22,744 nucleotides of DNA from an uncultured Eggerthellaceae bacterium (GCA_934648845.1 CAKUFS010000032.1:1-22744), one strand, 5' to 3'; shown: positions 14,320 to 22,681, counted from the first letter of the stretch. Made by a program: numbers and translations. The notes: a model not told the origin generated them from the sequence alone.

Positions 14320-14709
14320 TGCGTTTGCATTGAATTGATGCGCGGACGCCTTCCTTATACGGCAGAGATTATGAAGCAGGCATGTCCCGAATCGTTTCGC
14401 ATTCCCTTTATTGTTGAGGCAGAACTGCTGGTGGGAGCCGAGAAGAGTCGCCATCCACGAAAAACTAAACTGTGCGTGGAGCAATTCTTGGAACCATTTC
14501 AGCGTATTGGTTTCGACTCCAATTGCGCTCGCGCTTATAGCGGAATCCGGGCGTATCTTGAACGCAAGGGAATGAAAACCGACCCCAACGATTTATTGAT
14601 TGCGTCTATTGCCGCTGCCAATAATGCGACTTTGATAACGACGAATGTGTATGAATTCACGCGAGTGCCTGGATTGCGCGTTGAAAATTGGGAAGAGGTC
14701 GATCTTTAG
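14320..14709 (+). pseudogene. VapC-type PIN-domain toxin missing its N-terminus
   Basis: The frame from 14320 reads CVCIELMRGR and continues through a PIN domain: an acidic VEAELLVGAEKS block, then DPNDLLIASIAA, and the terminal LITTNVYEFTRVPGL, typical of VapC ribonuclease toxins. Intact family members begin with roughly a MxxLDTN motif whose Asp is the first metal ligand, just before a segment like NVCIEYMRGR. Here that motif is absent, because the frame runs straight into repeat D2 and an in-frame TGA at 14299. The second and third acidic residues remain. A TTG (14335) or ATG (14338) start could yield about 124 residues, but they would lack the catalytic Asp. No vapB antitoxin gene precedes it. 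I infer an inactive remnant. Confidence 0.8.
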
Positions 14710-14834
14710 CTGGCGCCTTCGCATTGCTTTTGCCTGAACGTACCCGCATCTGCACTCGTGGGTGCGCGATTGCTTGACGCCCGTTGCGCAGGGACTTCAA
14801 AGATTGCCTCGCGCTATTGCGCTCGCGTGCGCGA

Positions 14835-14863
14835 TTGTTGACAAAAGGTGGGGTAATTTGACA
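14835..14863. repeat. Palindromic interspersed repeat, copy C (inverse orientation)
   Basis: The reverse complement of the core shared with copies A and B lies at 14835-14860, reading TTGTTGACAAAAGG on the plus strand and ending GGGGTAATTTG. The right arm has decayed, so the palindrome is imperfect. Its right edge supplies a TTGACA hexamer (14858-14863). The rest of the gap between the vapC remnant and the next gene (14710-14834) shows nothing else that I can identify. Confidence 0.88.
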
Positions 14864-14889
14864 TCATTTGCAGGCGCAACGCTTATAAT
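14858..14889 (+). promoter_or_regulatory. Promoter-like pair with a perfect TATAAT box
   Basis: TATAAT (14884-14889) lies 7 bases upstream of ATG 14897. The nearest -35-like hexamer, TTGACA (14858-14863), is 20 bases away, longer than the usual 16-18, so it may contribute little. Transcription would begin at or next to the ATG, giving a leaderless message, or a short leader if the downstream ATG 14921 is used. Confidence 0.55.
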
Positions 14890-14896
14890 ACGTGCC

Positions 14897-15037
14897 ATGA
14901 AAAGAAGAGCTCGACATACTATGGCCGTTGAACGCATCAAGCCTGCTGAAGGGGTGTGCATTGTCATGCTGTTTTTGGCGGCGCTTTTAGTGGTGCTGTG
15001 GGTTGCCTTCATTGCCGTGCGCTTGGTGTTAGTGTAA
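14897..15037 (+). CDS. Small single-pass membrane protein upstream of trkH
   Basis: A 46-residue product with a basic N-terminus (MKRRARH) and one strong transmembrane helix (about residues 20-44, rich in Leu, Val, Ala). I do not recognise a family. ATG 14897 has no Shine-Dalgarno sequence and sits 7 bases after a TATAAT box, so leaderless translation is plausible. ATG 14921 (38 residues, MAVERIKP start) has AGAAGAG about 11 bases upstream and is the main alternative; both keep the helix. It lies 26 bases before trkH in the same direction and may be a small accessory of the potassium transporter, analogous in size to KdpF-like peptides but without evident sequence similarity. Confidence 0.55.
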   Translation: MKRRARHTMAVERIKPAEGVCIVMLFLAALLVVLWVAFIAVRLVLV

Positions 15038-15063
15038 GCGCAGATGGTTGAGGCGAAATAAGT

Positions 15064-16584
15064 ATGTGGCAGCGATTCTCTCTGCAAGACGTTCGCATTA
15101 TTGGGCATTATTTGGGTGTGCTCATTATGGTGTCGTCGGTTATGTATTTCATTCCGTTTCTTATGGCGCTTGTGCTGCAAGAATGGGAACCGGCTTCGCG
15201 CTATCTGTTTACCGGCGGCCTGAGCTTGGTCATTGGCGGGGCGCTGCGTATGCTCTATTTGAACCCGCGCCGTTTGTCGCGTCAGCAGGCGTTGGCGGTA
15301 ACGGGCCTAGTCTGGATTGTGCTGGCGTTCATTGCCACCATTCCCCTGTATTATTCGGGACATTTTGCTTCGTATGCCGATGCGCTTTTCGATGCGGTAT
15401 CGGGTCTGACCACTACGGGTGCGTCTATCATCTGCGACCTGGATCACTTGTCATACACCGATAACATGTTCCGCTTCCTTATGCATTTCGTGGGCGGTTT
15501 GGGCTTGATTGTGGTGGCGCTTTCGCTGGGCATTTTCGGCAAGGGCGGCGGTGCAAGCCTGTATTCGGCCGAGGCGCGCTCGGAGCACATGGTTCCGAAC
15601 ATTGTGCAAACCGCGCGTCTTATTACAAAAGTGACCTTGGTGTTTGTGCTTATCGGAACGGCAATCATCACGGTTCTCGGTATTTTTTTGGGTATGGAGC
15701 CGCTGCGCGCGCTTCTGCATGCGTTCTGGATTTCGCTTTCCGGCTTCGTGACCGGCGGCTTCACTCCCACCAGCGAAAGCATCTATTATTACCACTCATT
15801 CATTCTAGAGTGCGTGCTCATGCTGCTCATGTTGTGCGGCGCCATTAATTTCACGCTTCATCTGGAGGTTTGGAATGGGCACGTGAAGAGCTTCTTCAAA
15901 GACGTGGAAATCAGAACGATGGTTTTGTGGCTGATTGTGCTGGTGGCGGTGTTTGCGGCATCCATGGCGGCAAGCACGAATTTCTCGAATTTGCCCACGA
16001 TGATGCGCCGCGGCCTGTTCATGATTATCTCGTCGTTTACTACAACGGGCTTCCAAAACGTTACATCGAACGAGATTCTTACGGTGTTCACCTCGGGATG
16101 CTTCCTGCTTTTGGCTATTGCCATGGGCGTGGGAGGCGGCACGGGAAGCACCGCCGGCGGTATCAAGCTCAGCCGTATCGGCTTCATTTTCAAGGCTATT
16201 GTGGTGCGCGTGAAGGAAACTCTTTCCCCCGATAGCGCGCGTGTGATTGTGGATTACTACCACCTGGGGCGTCAGCGTTTGACCTCGGAAAACGCCGAGG
16301 AAGCCATGACGATTTTCATGTTATATGCTGTGACGTACACGATTGGCGCGCTTGCGGGTATTGCGGCGGGTTATGACGCACTGCAAGCTATTTACGAATC
16401 GGTTTGCATGGCTAGTAACGGCGGCGTAATTGTGGGAATTGCTGGGCCAGGTATGCCAACGTGGTTGGAAATGGTCTATATTCTGGAAATGTGGGCGGGC
16501 CGTCTTGAATTCATCACATTGATTGCCTTGGTGGTAAAGATTGTGGTTTCGGTTGTTCCTCACCGTCGAAGGGTTCGTGCGTAA
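15064..16584 (+). CDS. trkH: TrkH-family potassium uptake protein
   Basis: A 506-residue polytopic membrane protein with the fourfold M1-P-M2 layout of TrkH/KtrB cation channels. The four selectivity-filter loops are visible: SGLTTTGA (113-120), SGFVTGGFTP (226-235), SSFTTTGF (323-330) and MASNGGVI (449-456), each carrying the filter glycine. GVGGGTGSTAGGIKLSRI (355-372) is the characteristic conserved block after M2 of the third repeat. It mediates K+ uptake across the cytoplasmic membrane, normally gated by a TrkA/KtrA RCK protein, which is not encoded in the window. The start has TTGAGG about 10 bases upstream. The stop overlaps a possible ATG of the next gene (TAATG), suggesting an operon. 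Confidence 0.94.
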   Translation: MWQRFSLQDVRIIGHYLGVLIMVSSVMYFIPFLMALVLQEWEPASRYLFTGGLSLVIGGALRMLYLNPRRLSRQQALAVTGLVWIVLAFIATIPLYYSGHFASYADALFDAVSGLTTTGASIICDLDHLSYTDNMFRFLMHFVGGLGLIVVALSLGIFGKGGGASLYSAEARSEHMVPNIVQTARLITKVTLVFVLIGTAIITVLGIFLGMEPLRALLHAFWISLSGFVTGGFTPTSESIYYYHSFILECVLMLLMLCGAINFTLHLEVWNGHVKSFFKDVEIRTMVLWLIVLVAVFAASMAASTNFSNLPTMMRRGLFMIISSFTTTGFQNVTSNEILTVFTSGCFLLLAIAMGVGGGTGSTAGGIKLSRIGFIFKAIVVRVKETLSPDSARVIVDYYHLGRQRLTSENAEEAMTIFMLYAVTYTIGALAGIAAGYDALQAIYESVCMASNGGVIVGIAGPGMPTWLEMVYILEMWAGRLEFITLIALVVKIVVSVVPHRRRVRA

Positions 16585-16640
16585 TGGGCATGCGAGGGAC
16601 AAACTGCTGCGTGCGTCGCGAGGTTGATCAAGGTGCAGCG

Positions 16641-17294
16641 ATGGTAGAAAATCAAGTTCGGGAAAGGACTGCAGGTTTGAAAAAACTTGCAAAATGCCTG
16701 ATAGTTGCTTTGGTGTCACTTGCTCTTGCGCTGGCGTTTCCCGTGTGTGCCTTGGCAGAGGACTTAGGCGAAGGCGATAATCCCGAATCGCACAATTACG
16801 TTGACGAGCGTCAGATTCCCGACGGCTCTTTTCTGTACGACACGTCTATCGAGACGTTGGCAGCTGCCGATGTCTTCTACGACAATACTACGGTAGTGAT
16901 AACGGGCGAGGTCGTGGGAGACCGTAGGAGTGCCGGCGTTGGATCGGACAGCAGTTGGATTACGCTCTATTCGCTGAAGAAGGGCGCCGCGGAGCAATAC
17001 AATCCTTCCTCGATTGAAGTTTGCGTCTCCAATTCTCTGGCAGATACGATTGATACGTATGGTCGATACAACGTGCGCGGAACATATGTCCAGGTGAGTG
17101 GCACGTATCATTTGGCGTGTGCCGATCATGATGGTTTGAGCGACGTCCATGCCGACTCGCTTTCCATTGTCCGAAAGGGCGCGCAGTTGAACGAGCCCTT
17201 CGACATTACAATGTTCTTGCCCGGTGTTATCACCGTTCTTGCCGGGCTTTTGATCATTTTCGTGCACAAGCGCATAACGGATAAGGCGCGCTAG
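16641..17294 (+). CDS. Exported, C-terminally anchored protein of unknown function
   Basis: A 217-residue protein that I do not recognise. It has a signal peptide (KKLAKCL, then a hydrophobic run, with likely cleavage at ALA-ED after residue 39). An extracytoplasmic domain of about 150 residues follows, and then a C-terminal helix (about 193-208) with a basic HKRITDKAR tail, so it would sit on the outer face of the membrane. The segment VVITGEVVGDRRS...SWITLYS...GRYNVRGTYVQVSGTYHLACADHD has the strand pattern of an OB-fold, as in cytochrome or nucleic-acid related OB proteins, but this is only a resemblance. ATG 16641 has AAGGTG 5 bases upstream and gives a normal signal peptide. ATG 16584, overlapping the trkH stop, is possible. 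It abuts rsgA (TAGATG). Confidence 0.7.
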   Translation: MVENQVRERTAGLKKLAKCLIVALVSLALALAFPVCALAEDLGEGDNPESHNYVDERQIPDGSFLYDTSIETLAAADVFYDNTTVVITGEVVGDRRSAGVGSDSSWITLYSLKKGAAEQYNPSSIEVCVSNSLADTIDTYGRYNVRGTYVQVSGTYHLACADHDGLSDVHADSLSIVRKGAQLNEPFDITMFLPGVITVLAGLLIIFVHKRITDKAR

Positions 17295-18458
17295 ATGGCG
17301 GGCGAAGAAGAACAGGCGGCAATGAATCAGACCGAAAACGCAATGCAAAACGTAATGCAGGTTGTTGGGATGGGGGCACAGGTACCGCAGGCCATGGATG
17401 CGTCAGAGGCGAAAGTGCAGGTTGCAGGTGCAGAAGGAGCTGCAACCCAGCAGGCGGTCGCCAAGCAATTCGCCGCCGAAGGTGTCGCCGAAGCGCGTGG
17501 CCGCGTGGTGAAGCTCGATCGCGGTTTCCCTTTAGTTCAGCTTGAAAACGGCGCGCGGGTGCGTTGCGAACATGCAACTGAGCTGGTGAAAGAGAGCGAT
17601 CTGCGCGCCGTAATCGGCGATTATGTGCGTGTGGTATGGCCCGATACCCACGATAAAGCCATCATTGCGGAGATTCTTCCGCGTCGAAATGCGTTCGTGC
17701 GGCGTGATCCCGCCGAGCGCACCATTTCGCAAACACTTGCCGCGAACTTCGAAGTGATTATTGTTGCGCAGCCGCTTCCCGAGCTTAATAGGAAGCGCCT
17801 TGAGCGCGAGTTGGTGCTGGCGCACGATACGGGTGCGCGTGTGGTGGTTGCGCTCACGAAGGCCGATATGGCGCAAAATCAGCAGGAAATCGACCGCGTT
17901 TGCCAGGATGTTGCGCTTTGCGCGGGAGAATCGGTGCAGGTCATTGCGTTATCGTGCGTGGACGGCGGCGGTTTTTCCCAGCTGCGGGCGCTTATTGCCC
18001 CAGGGACAACCGCCGTGCTTATTGGCAAGAGCGGCGCGGGGAAGTCGAGCCTGGTCAACACGCTGGCGGGAAGCGACGTGCAGGAAACGGGTGCCGTGCG
18101 CGAAAACGATCGCCGCGGGCGTCACACCACGGTATCGCGCGAAATCATTGCATTGCCAGGCGGCGGCTTCATTGTGGACATGCCAGGCGTGCGCGGTCTG
18201 GGCATGTGGGAGGCCGAAGAAGGCATTGGCGCGGCATTCCCTGACATTGAGCAGTTGGCGGCGCAGTGCAAATTCGCTGATTGCAAGCACGAAAGCGAAC
18301 CGGGATGCGCGGTGTTACAGGCGGTTGAGCAGGGCGCAGTGTCTGTCCAGCGCTTGAAATCGTATAAGTTCCTGCGAGACGAAAGCCAATCGGCGCGCGA
18401 CCGCAAAGAGCGTGCTCGCTGGCAAAAGCACATCAAAGGTCGAAAAAAGGGCAGATAG
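17295..18458 (+). CDS. rsgA: Ribosome small subunit-dependent GTPase RsgA
   Basis: A 387-residue circularly permuted GTPase that assists late 30S subunit maturation. Residues 65-130 form an OB-fold. The G motifs occur in the permuted order G4 TKAD (188-191), G1 GKSGAGKS (244-251), G2 RHTT (276-279), G3 DMPG (295-298). A C-terminal zinc knuckle has C325, C330, H332 and C338. The first 60 residues are an unusual Met/Gln/Ala-rich extension without family similarity, so the true start could be later (ATG 17322). I keep ATG 17295 because AAGG lies 8 bases upstream and it directly follows the preceding stop. The C-terminus is strongly basic (KGRKKGR), fitting rRNA contact. Confidence 0.96.
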   Translation: MAGEEEQAAMNQTENAMQNVMQVVGMGAQVPQAMDASEAKVQVAGAEGAATQQAVAKQFAAEGVAEARGRVVKLDRGFPLVQLENGARVRCEHATELVKESDLRAVIGDYVRVVWPDTHDKAIIAEILPRRNAFVRRDPAERTISQTLAANFEVIIVAQPLPELNRKRLERELVLAHDTGARVVVALTKADMAQNQQEIDRVCQDVALCAGESVQVIALSCVDGGGFSQLRALIAPGTTAVLIGKSGAGKSSLVNTLAGSDVQETGAVRENDRRGRHTTVSREIIALPGGGFIVDMPGVRGLGMWEAEEGIGAAFPDIEQLAAQCKFADCKHESEPGCAVLQAVEQGAVSVQRLKSYKFLRDESQSARDRKERARWQKHIKGRKKGR

Positions 18459-18544
18459 GCGTTACAATAACCTCTTGTGGTTTCGCGAGTTTCCGCAGAC
18501 GAAAGCAGCATAAACGCAGTACGTATAGACATAAAAGAGGGCAC

Positions 18545-19951
18545 ATGAATCCGGTAATCGTTATTCCTACCTATATTGCATCGCGCAGACAGAAGGAAAA
18601 CCCCAGCTTAATGGCAACATACGATCACGCTACGCCCATTTCGGGGCAGGGCGAGTTGGGTCGCTGCTTGGAATCAATCGAAAAAGCGCAGGGGAATGTT
18701 CCCGTTATCATTTTGGTTGCAAGCGATCGCTCGGTGGAAAAGCAGGCGGCTGACAAGGTGCAGGCGGTTGCATCGAAGTACCCGGGCGTGCAGAGCCTGG
18801 TCATTGGCGCGCCCGAGCAGGCGTTGGTGCATCAGCGCATGGAGCAGCTGGGTTTGACCGAGTACAACGAAGGCATTGGCCTGGTAGGGTATAGCGCCAT
18901 TCGCAATTTGGGATTGGTGGTTGCCACCGTTTTCGGTTTCGATGCCGTGGTCTTTGTTGACGATGACGAGATTATCGAAGACTCCGATTTCATGAAGAAA
19001 GCCGTATATGGCCTGGGAAAACTCACGAAAAAGGGCATTCCCATTGTTGCGAAAACGGGTTACTTCCTGGACAAGAACGGTTCGTACAAGGCACCTGAAA
19101 AAGCGCGCTGGTACGACCGTTTCTGGGATCAAAGCAAGCGTTTCAACGAATGGATCACGTCCGCAATGGAGGGTCCGCGTCTGTCGCGCGCGAACAGCGT
19201 TTGCGGCGGATGCCTTGTGCTGCATAAAGAGGCGTTTTCGCGTTTGGCCTTTGACCCCTGGATTACGCGCGGCGAAGACTTGGACTACTTGCTGAACTTG
19301 CGCATGTACGGTTCGGAGTTGTGGTTTGACAATAAGTGGTGCGTGCGCCATTTGCCTCCGAAGACAACAAGTGAAGGAATGCGCTTTCATCAGGACATTT
19401 ATCGCTGGCTCTACGAAATGCGCAAGCTGGAGTACAGCCGCACGCAAATTGACCTTTTGCAGGTGAAGCCGGCGTCGCTCAATCCGTACCCCGGACCGTT
19501 TTTGGATCACGGCGTTCGCCGTCGCATTTCGTGGACGGCGCGTTTGCGCAGCTTGGCGCGCCCCGATCATCGGGCGTATTTCAAGGCGGCAAGTGCGGCG
19601 AAGCGCGAGGCCGATGCATATGCTGCCTCGAACTGCTCGAAGTATTTCGAGTTCCAATACGTTTGGCCAGAGCTTATGGCGCGCATGGAGAACGATGCGT
19701 TGCTGCGTACCATGTTGGTGCAATCCACGGCGTTGCGTCGCGGCATCGATTTGAGCGCCCAGTTGCCCCTTGCCCAGGCAACCGAAGAGGCGGAAGCCGC
19801 TGCGGCGGGCGTTGCGGGTGTAGCTGCGAATGGGGCGTCCAATGCGCAAGGAGCCGCAGGCGCGGCTGGTGCCGCAGGTGCGGGGGACTTCGTGCCAGTG
19901 AGCTACGACCCTGGTCTGACCTGCGAAATTCGTTTGAACATGGAAGACTAG
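18545..19951 (+). CDS. GT-A-fold glycosyltransferase-like protein
   Basis: A 468-residue protein resembling family 2-type glycosyltransferases. It begins NPVIVIPTY, the first strand of a GT-A fold. It has a metal-binding acidic motif VFVDDDEII (137-144) and a second-half motif TRGEDLDYLL (241-250), which in this fold supplies the catalytic acidic residue. SVCGGCLVLHKEAF (218-231) precedes it, as in many GT2 enzymes. The donor and acceptor cannot be told. There is no signal peptide or membrane helix. Residues about 415-447 are an Ala/Gly-rich low-complexity linker before a short C-terminal segment. The start is firm (AAGAGGG 4 bases upstream). It follows rsgA by 86 bases and precedes the permease by 9, so it is probably co-transcribed with the latter. 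Confidence 0.8.
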   Translation: MNPVIVIPTYIASRRQKENPSLMATYDHATPISGQGELGRCLESIEKAQGNVPVIILVASDRSVEKQAADKVQAVASKYPGVQSLVIGAPEQALVHQRMEQLGLTEYNEGIGLVGYSAIRNLGLVVATVFGFDAVVFVDDDEIIEDSDFMKKAVYGLGKLTKKGIPIVAKTGYFLDKNGSYKAPEKARWYDRFWDQSKRFNEWITSAMEGPRLSRANSVCGGCLVLHKEAFSRLAFDPWITRGEDLDYLLNLRMYGSELWFDNKWCVRHLPPKTTSEGMRFHQDIYRWLYEMRKLEYSRTQIDLLQVKPASLNPYPGPFLDHGVRRRISWTARLRSLARPDHRAYFKAASAAKREADAYAASNCSKYFEFQYVWPELMARMENDALLRTMLVQSTALRRGIDLSAQLPLAQATEEAEAAAAGVAGVAANGASNAQGAAGAAGAAGAGDFVPVSYDPGLTCEIRLNMED

Positions 19952-19960
19952 AGGCGCGTT

Positions 19961-20929
19961 TTGGATTTGCTGTTTCTTGTTCCCGCATCGCTTGCTTTAG
20001 GCTTGGTCGTGGGAATGCTTTCGGGTCTTCTGGGAATTGGCGGCGGCACCGTTATGGTTCCGGCGTTTCGCTTGATTTACGACATGAGCGCCATTGCCGC
20101 AACGGCAACGTCCATGCTGACCATTGTGCCTACTTCGGTCTCGGGCATGATTGCGCACGTCCGCAACAAGACGTGCGTTCTGAAAGTGGGTCTTGCCGCA
20201 GGTTTAGGCGGCGCGTGCTCTTCGTGGATTGGTGTGATACTGGCAGAATGGTCGCCCGGATGGTGCGTTATGGCGGCTGCAGCTGCGGTTATTGTCTATA
20301 GCGCTACTACCATGCTGAAAAAAGCCCTTGCGATGAAGCCTGTAAAGGCGGCGGGCGAAGATGCAGGCGTCGATGAAGGTGCCGGTGCTGGCGTAGCGGG
20401 AGACGCGCAGGTTGCTGGCGCGGGCGCGAGCGTTGGTGCTGGCTCGAAGGTTGCTCGCAATGCGGCCGTTGATGGCGCATCGGCGGGCGGCGCCTTGAGT
20501 GCTTCTGCTTCCGCTGCAGCTGCAAAACCCCAGGAAGCCGATGTTCCAGTAACGAAAAACATGCTGGTCAAGGCGGCAATCATCGGCCTTTCAGCAGGTG
20601 TTTTGTCCGGATACGTAGGCGTTGGCGGCGGCTTCATTATGGTGCCGCTCTTCTTGAGCAAACTGAACCTTCCCATGAAAAAAGCTTCGGGAACATCGCT
20701 TGTTGCCGTGGGCATTCTGGTGTTGCCCGCCTTGGTAACGCAAGTCATTTTGGGCAATGTCAATTGGGCAGCTGGTCTTGCCTGCATTGTGGGGTCGATT
20801 CCCGGTGCGGCGCTGGGTGCAAAGCTGCAAACGCGCATCCCGGAACGTGCGCTTCGATTCTGCTTCGCGGGAATTTTGGGTGTTGCCGCAGTGCTCTTGA
20901 TCGTAAACGAGCTGGGCTTTTTGGGGTAG
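19961..20929 (+). CDS. TauE/SafE-family membrane permease
   Basis: A 322-residue membrane protein with two homologous halves. Each has the family block: GLLGIGGGTVMVP (22-34) and GYVGVGGGFIMVP (217-229). I count about eight hydrophobic helices. TauE/SafE proteins are thought to export sulfite, sulfoacetate or other organosulfur anions; the substrate here is unknown. The halves are joined by a cytoplasmic linker of about 70 residues (128-198) made mostly of Ala, Gly, Ser and Val, much longer than usual. The start is TTG 19961, with AGAGG about 6 bases upstream; no ATG is positioned to include the first helix. It lies 9 bases after the glycosyltransferase stop. Confidence 0.9.
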   Translation: MDLLFLVPASLALGLVVGMLSGLLGIGGGTVMVPAFRLIYDMSAIAATATSMLTIVPTSVSGMIAHVRNKTCVLKVGLAAGLGGACSSWIGVILAEWSPGWCVMAAAAAVIVYSATTMLKKALAMKPVKAAGEDAGVDEGAGAGVAGDAQVAGAGASVGAGSKVARNAAVDGASAGGALSASASAAAAKPQEADVPVTKNMLVKAAIIGLSAGVLSGYVGVGGGFIMVPLFLSKLNLPMKKASGTSLVAVGILVLPALVTQVILGNVNWAAGLACIVGSIPGAALGAKLQTRIPERALRFCFAGILGVAAVLLIVNELGFLG

Positions 20930-21149
20930 CGCTGCCAGTGCGTGCGTGACGCCAATCGTCTTTTATCCCGCTGATTGGAATGTGCGTTGGAGTACGGTAA
21001 GCTCGGGAAACAGGAGCAGATTTAATCGAACATGCCGCTCGAAGGCTGTCGAGCTAAAAATAAACACTTTGCAGTGCCTTTACTGCACAAACGGGCAGGT
21101 CGCGCGGTAAAATGATGCAACAAAAAAGCAAGGATACAAGGAATACCCT
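20930..21149. other. Intergenic region with small hairpins, no gene
   Basis: These 220 bases hold no supportable gene. GCTCGA (21037-21042) pairs with TCGAGC (21049-21054), and TGCAGT (21070-21075) pairs with ACTGCA (21082-21087). Neither is followed by a T-run. A TAAAAT box lies at about 21111-21116, without a good -35 partner, and could belong to the kinase promoter. Confidence 0.4.
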
Positions 21150-22496
21150 ATGAACTCGATGCAAACAGACGTTAATGGAAAACAGCAATGGATGGTGCCT
21201 TTCGGTGCGCGTCCTTCGAACCTCATGTGGTTTTTAGTGCTGGTTGTTGTCCTGTCGGGCGTAGTGCTGGGCTGGCAGCTTTCCAGCGGCAGCATCTCAA
21301 CGCCTATCATTGCCAGCGCGGGTTTGATGTTCACCATTTCTTTGGTGCTGGTTATGCGCAGCATGGCAAACCCCGATTCCGTTCGCGCACGTCAAACAGG
21401 TGATATGCTCAAGCTCTCCCGTCAAACGCTGGCGTGCTTGAAGGGCGGGCTGGATGAGAAGTCGGCGCAAAAGCTGTGCTCGCTTCTCTTCCCCAATACC
21501 GATGCCGTGTCCGTTTGCATTACCGATAAAGAATCGGTTTTGGGTTATGAAGGTCTGGGTCATTCTAGCTACAAGCCGGGCGACCCTATTTTTGCCACCA
21601 CAATTGCAGCAACCGCTGAAGATGGCGAGCCGCGTACGCTGCTTGACCACGACGAAATCGGCTTCAAGGAACCGCTTTATGGCGTGGAAGCTGCGATTAT
21701 TATGCCGCTGCGCGTGGGCAAGCGCATTGAAGGCACATTGACGTTCTTCTTCCATTCTCCGCGCAAGATCTCGTCCACGCAAAAGACCATTGCGGAAAGC
21801 TTTGCCCAGCTTGTTTCCACGCAGCTTGCGGCAGAGGCGCTGGAAGGTCAGCAGAAGCTTGCCACCAGCATGGAACTGAAAGCGCTGCAAAGCCAGATCA
21901 ACCCGCATTTTCTGTTCAACACTATTAATACTATCGCGTCACTCGTGCGCACCGACCCCAACAAAGCGCGCGTTTTGCTGCGTGAGTTCGCGGTGTTCTA
22001 CCGCCGCACGTTGGATGATTCGTCTGATTTGATTCCGCTGTCGCGCGAGGTCGAGCAGACCATGCGCTATTTCTCGTTCGAGATGGCGCGTTTCGGCGAA
22101 GATCGTGTGGGCATTGAACTGGATATTGAACCCGAGGTGGAGGATCTGATGGTTCCGCCGTTCTTGATTCAGCCGCTGGTTGAAAATTCGGTGCAGCATG
22201 CTATGCCCGCCGAAGGTAAGCTCACAGTGACTATTGGCGCACGTCCCGATGGCGACGATAACGTGATTATCTGGGTTGCCGATGATGGCGTGGGCATGAC
22301 CGAGGAAGCGTGCCGGAACATTTTGCATCCCGAAAGCGCACGTGGCATTGGCATTGCGGTGAAAAACGTGCACGACCGCATGTGCGGTTACTTCGGCCCG
22401 GGCACTCATATGGAAGTGGCCAGCGAGCTGGGATCGGGTACGACGGTGCGCCTGGTTTTGAACCGCGCCGCGCTTGAAGAATTCCTGCCAGAATAG
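21150..22496 (+). CDS. LytS-type sensor histidine kinase
   Basis: A 448-residue two-component sensor. Two transmembrane helices (about 25-42 and 52-70) leave almost no extracellular loop, so sensing is probably intramembrane or cytoplasmic. Residues about 85-230 form a GAF-like domain. The His_kinase (PF06580) motif LQSQINPHFLFNTINT follows, with phosphoacceptor H253. The HATPase domain has the N box around N346 (LVENSVQHA), the G1 box DDGVGM and the G2 box GIGIAVKNVHDRM. Kinases of this family usually pair with LytTR response regulators, but none is present here; a regulator may lie outside the window or the kinase may be an orphan. The start has AAGG about 9 bases upstream. It is preceded by its own 220-base gap, suggesting separate transcription. 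Confidence 0.93.
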   Translation: MNSMQTDVNGKQQWMVPFGARPSNLMWFLVLVVVLSGVVLGWQLSSGSISTPIIASAGLMFTISLVLVMRSMANPDSVRARQTGDMLKLSRQTLACLKGGLDEKSAQKLCSLLFPNTDAVSVCITDKESVLGYEGLGHSSYKPGDPIFATTIAATAEDGEPRTLLDHDEIGFKEPLYGVEAAIIMPLRVGKRIEGTLTFFFHSPRKISSTQKTIAESFAQLVSTQLAAEALEGQQKLATSMELKALQSQINPHFLFNTINTIASLVRTDPNKARVLLREFAVFYRRTLDDSSDLIPLSREVEQTMRYFSFEMARFGEDRVGIELDIEPEVEDLMVPPFLIQPLVENSVQHAMPAEGKLTVTIGARPDGDDNVIIWVADDGVGMTEEACRNILHPESARGIGIAVKNVHDRMCGYFGPGTHMEVASELGSGTTVRLVLNRAALEEFLPE

Positions 22497-22681
22497 CCGT
22501 TGAGCTCGAATGATTCTTCCCGAAGCAACAGCATTTCGCAATTGCGCCGCAAACGTTACAAATCGGTGTAAAAACCATGGTTGCAGCGGTGTTTCGGTTG
22601 CCTACGGTCATAATTGGAACTTCAATGGTAGAATTGACAGAATAGTTTAATGCAACGGAAGCGTTCCCGAAAGGCGTTGTG

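Noticed and set aside
12199..14484. Very long minus-strand open frame (761 codons) antisense to clpB
   Set aside because: It mirrors clpB codon structure, its product is low-complexity (His, Leu, Arg, Asn rich) with no domain, and it has no sensible start context. clpB on the plus strand is unambiguous.
21037..21054. GCTCGA/TCGAGC hairpin as a terminator after the TauE/SafE gene
   Set aside because: It is more than 100 bases downstream, the stem is 6 bp, and A residues rather than T residues follow.
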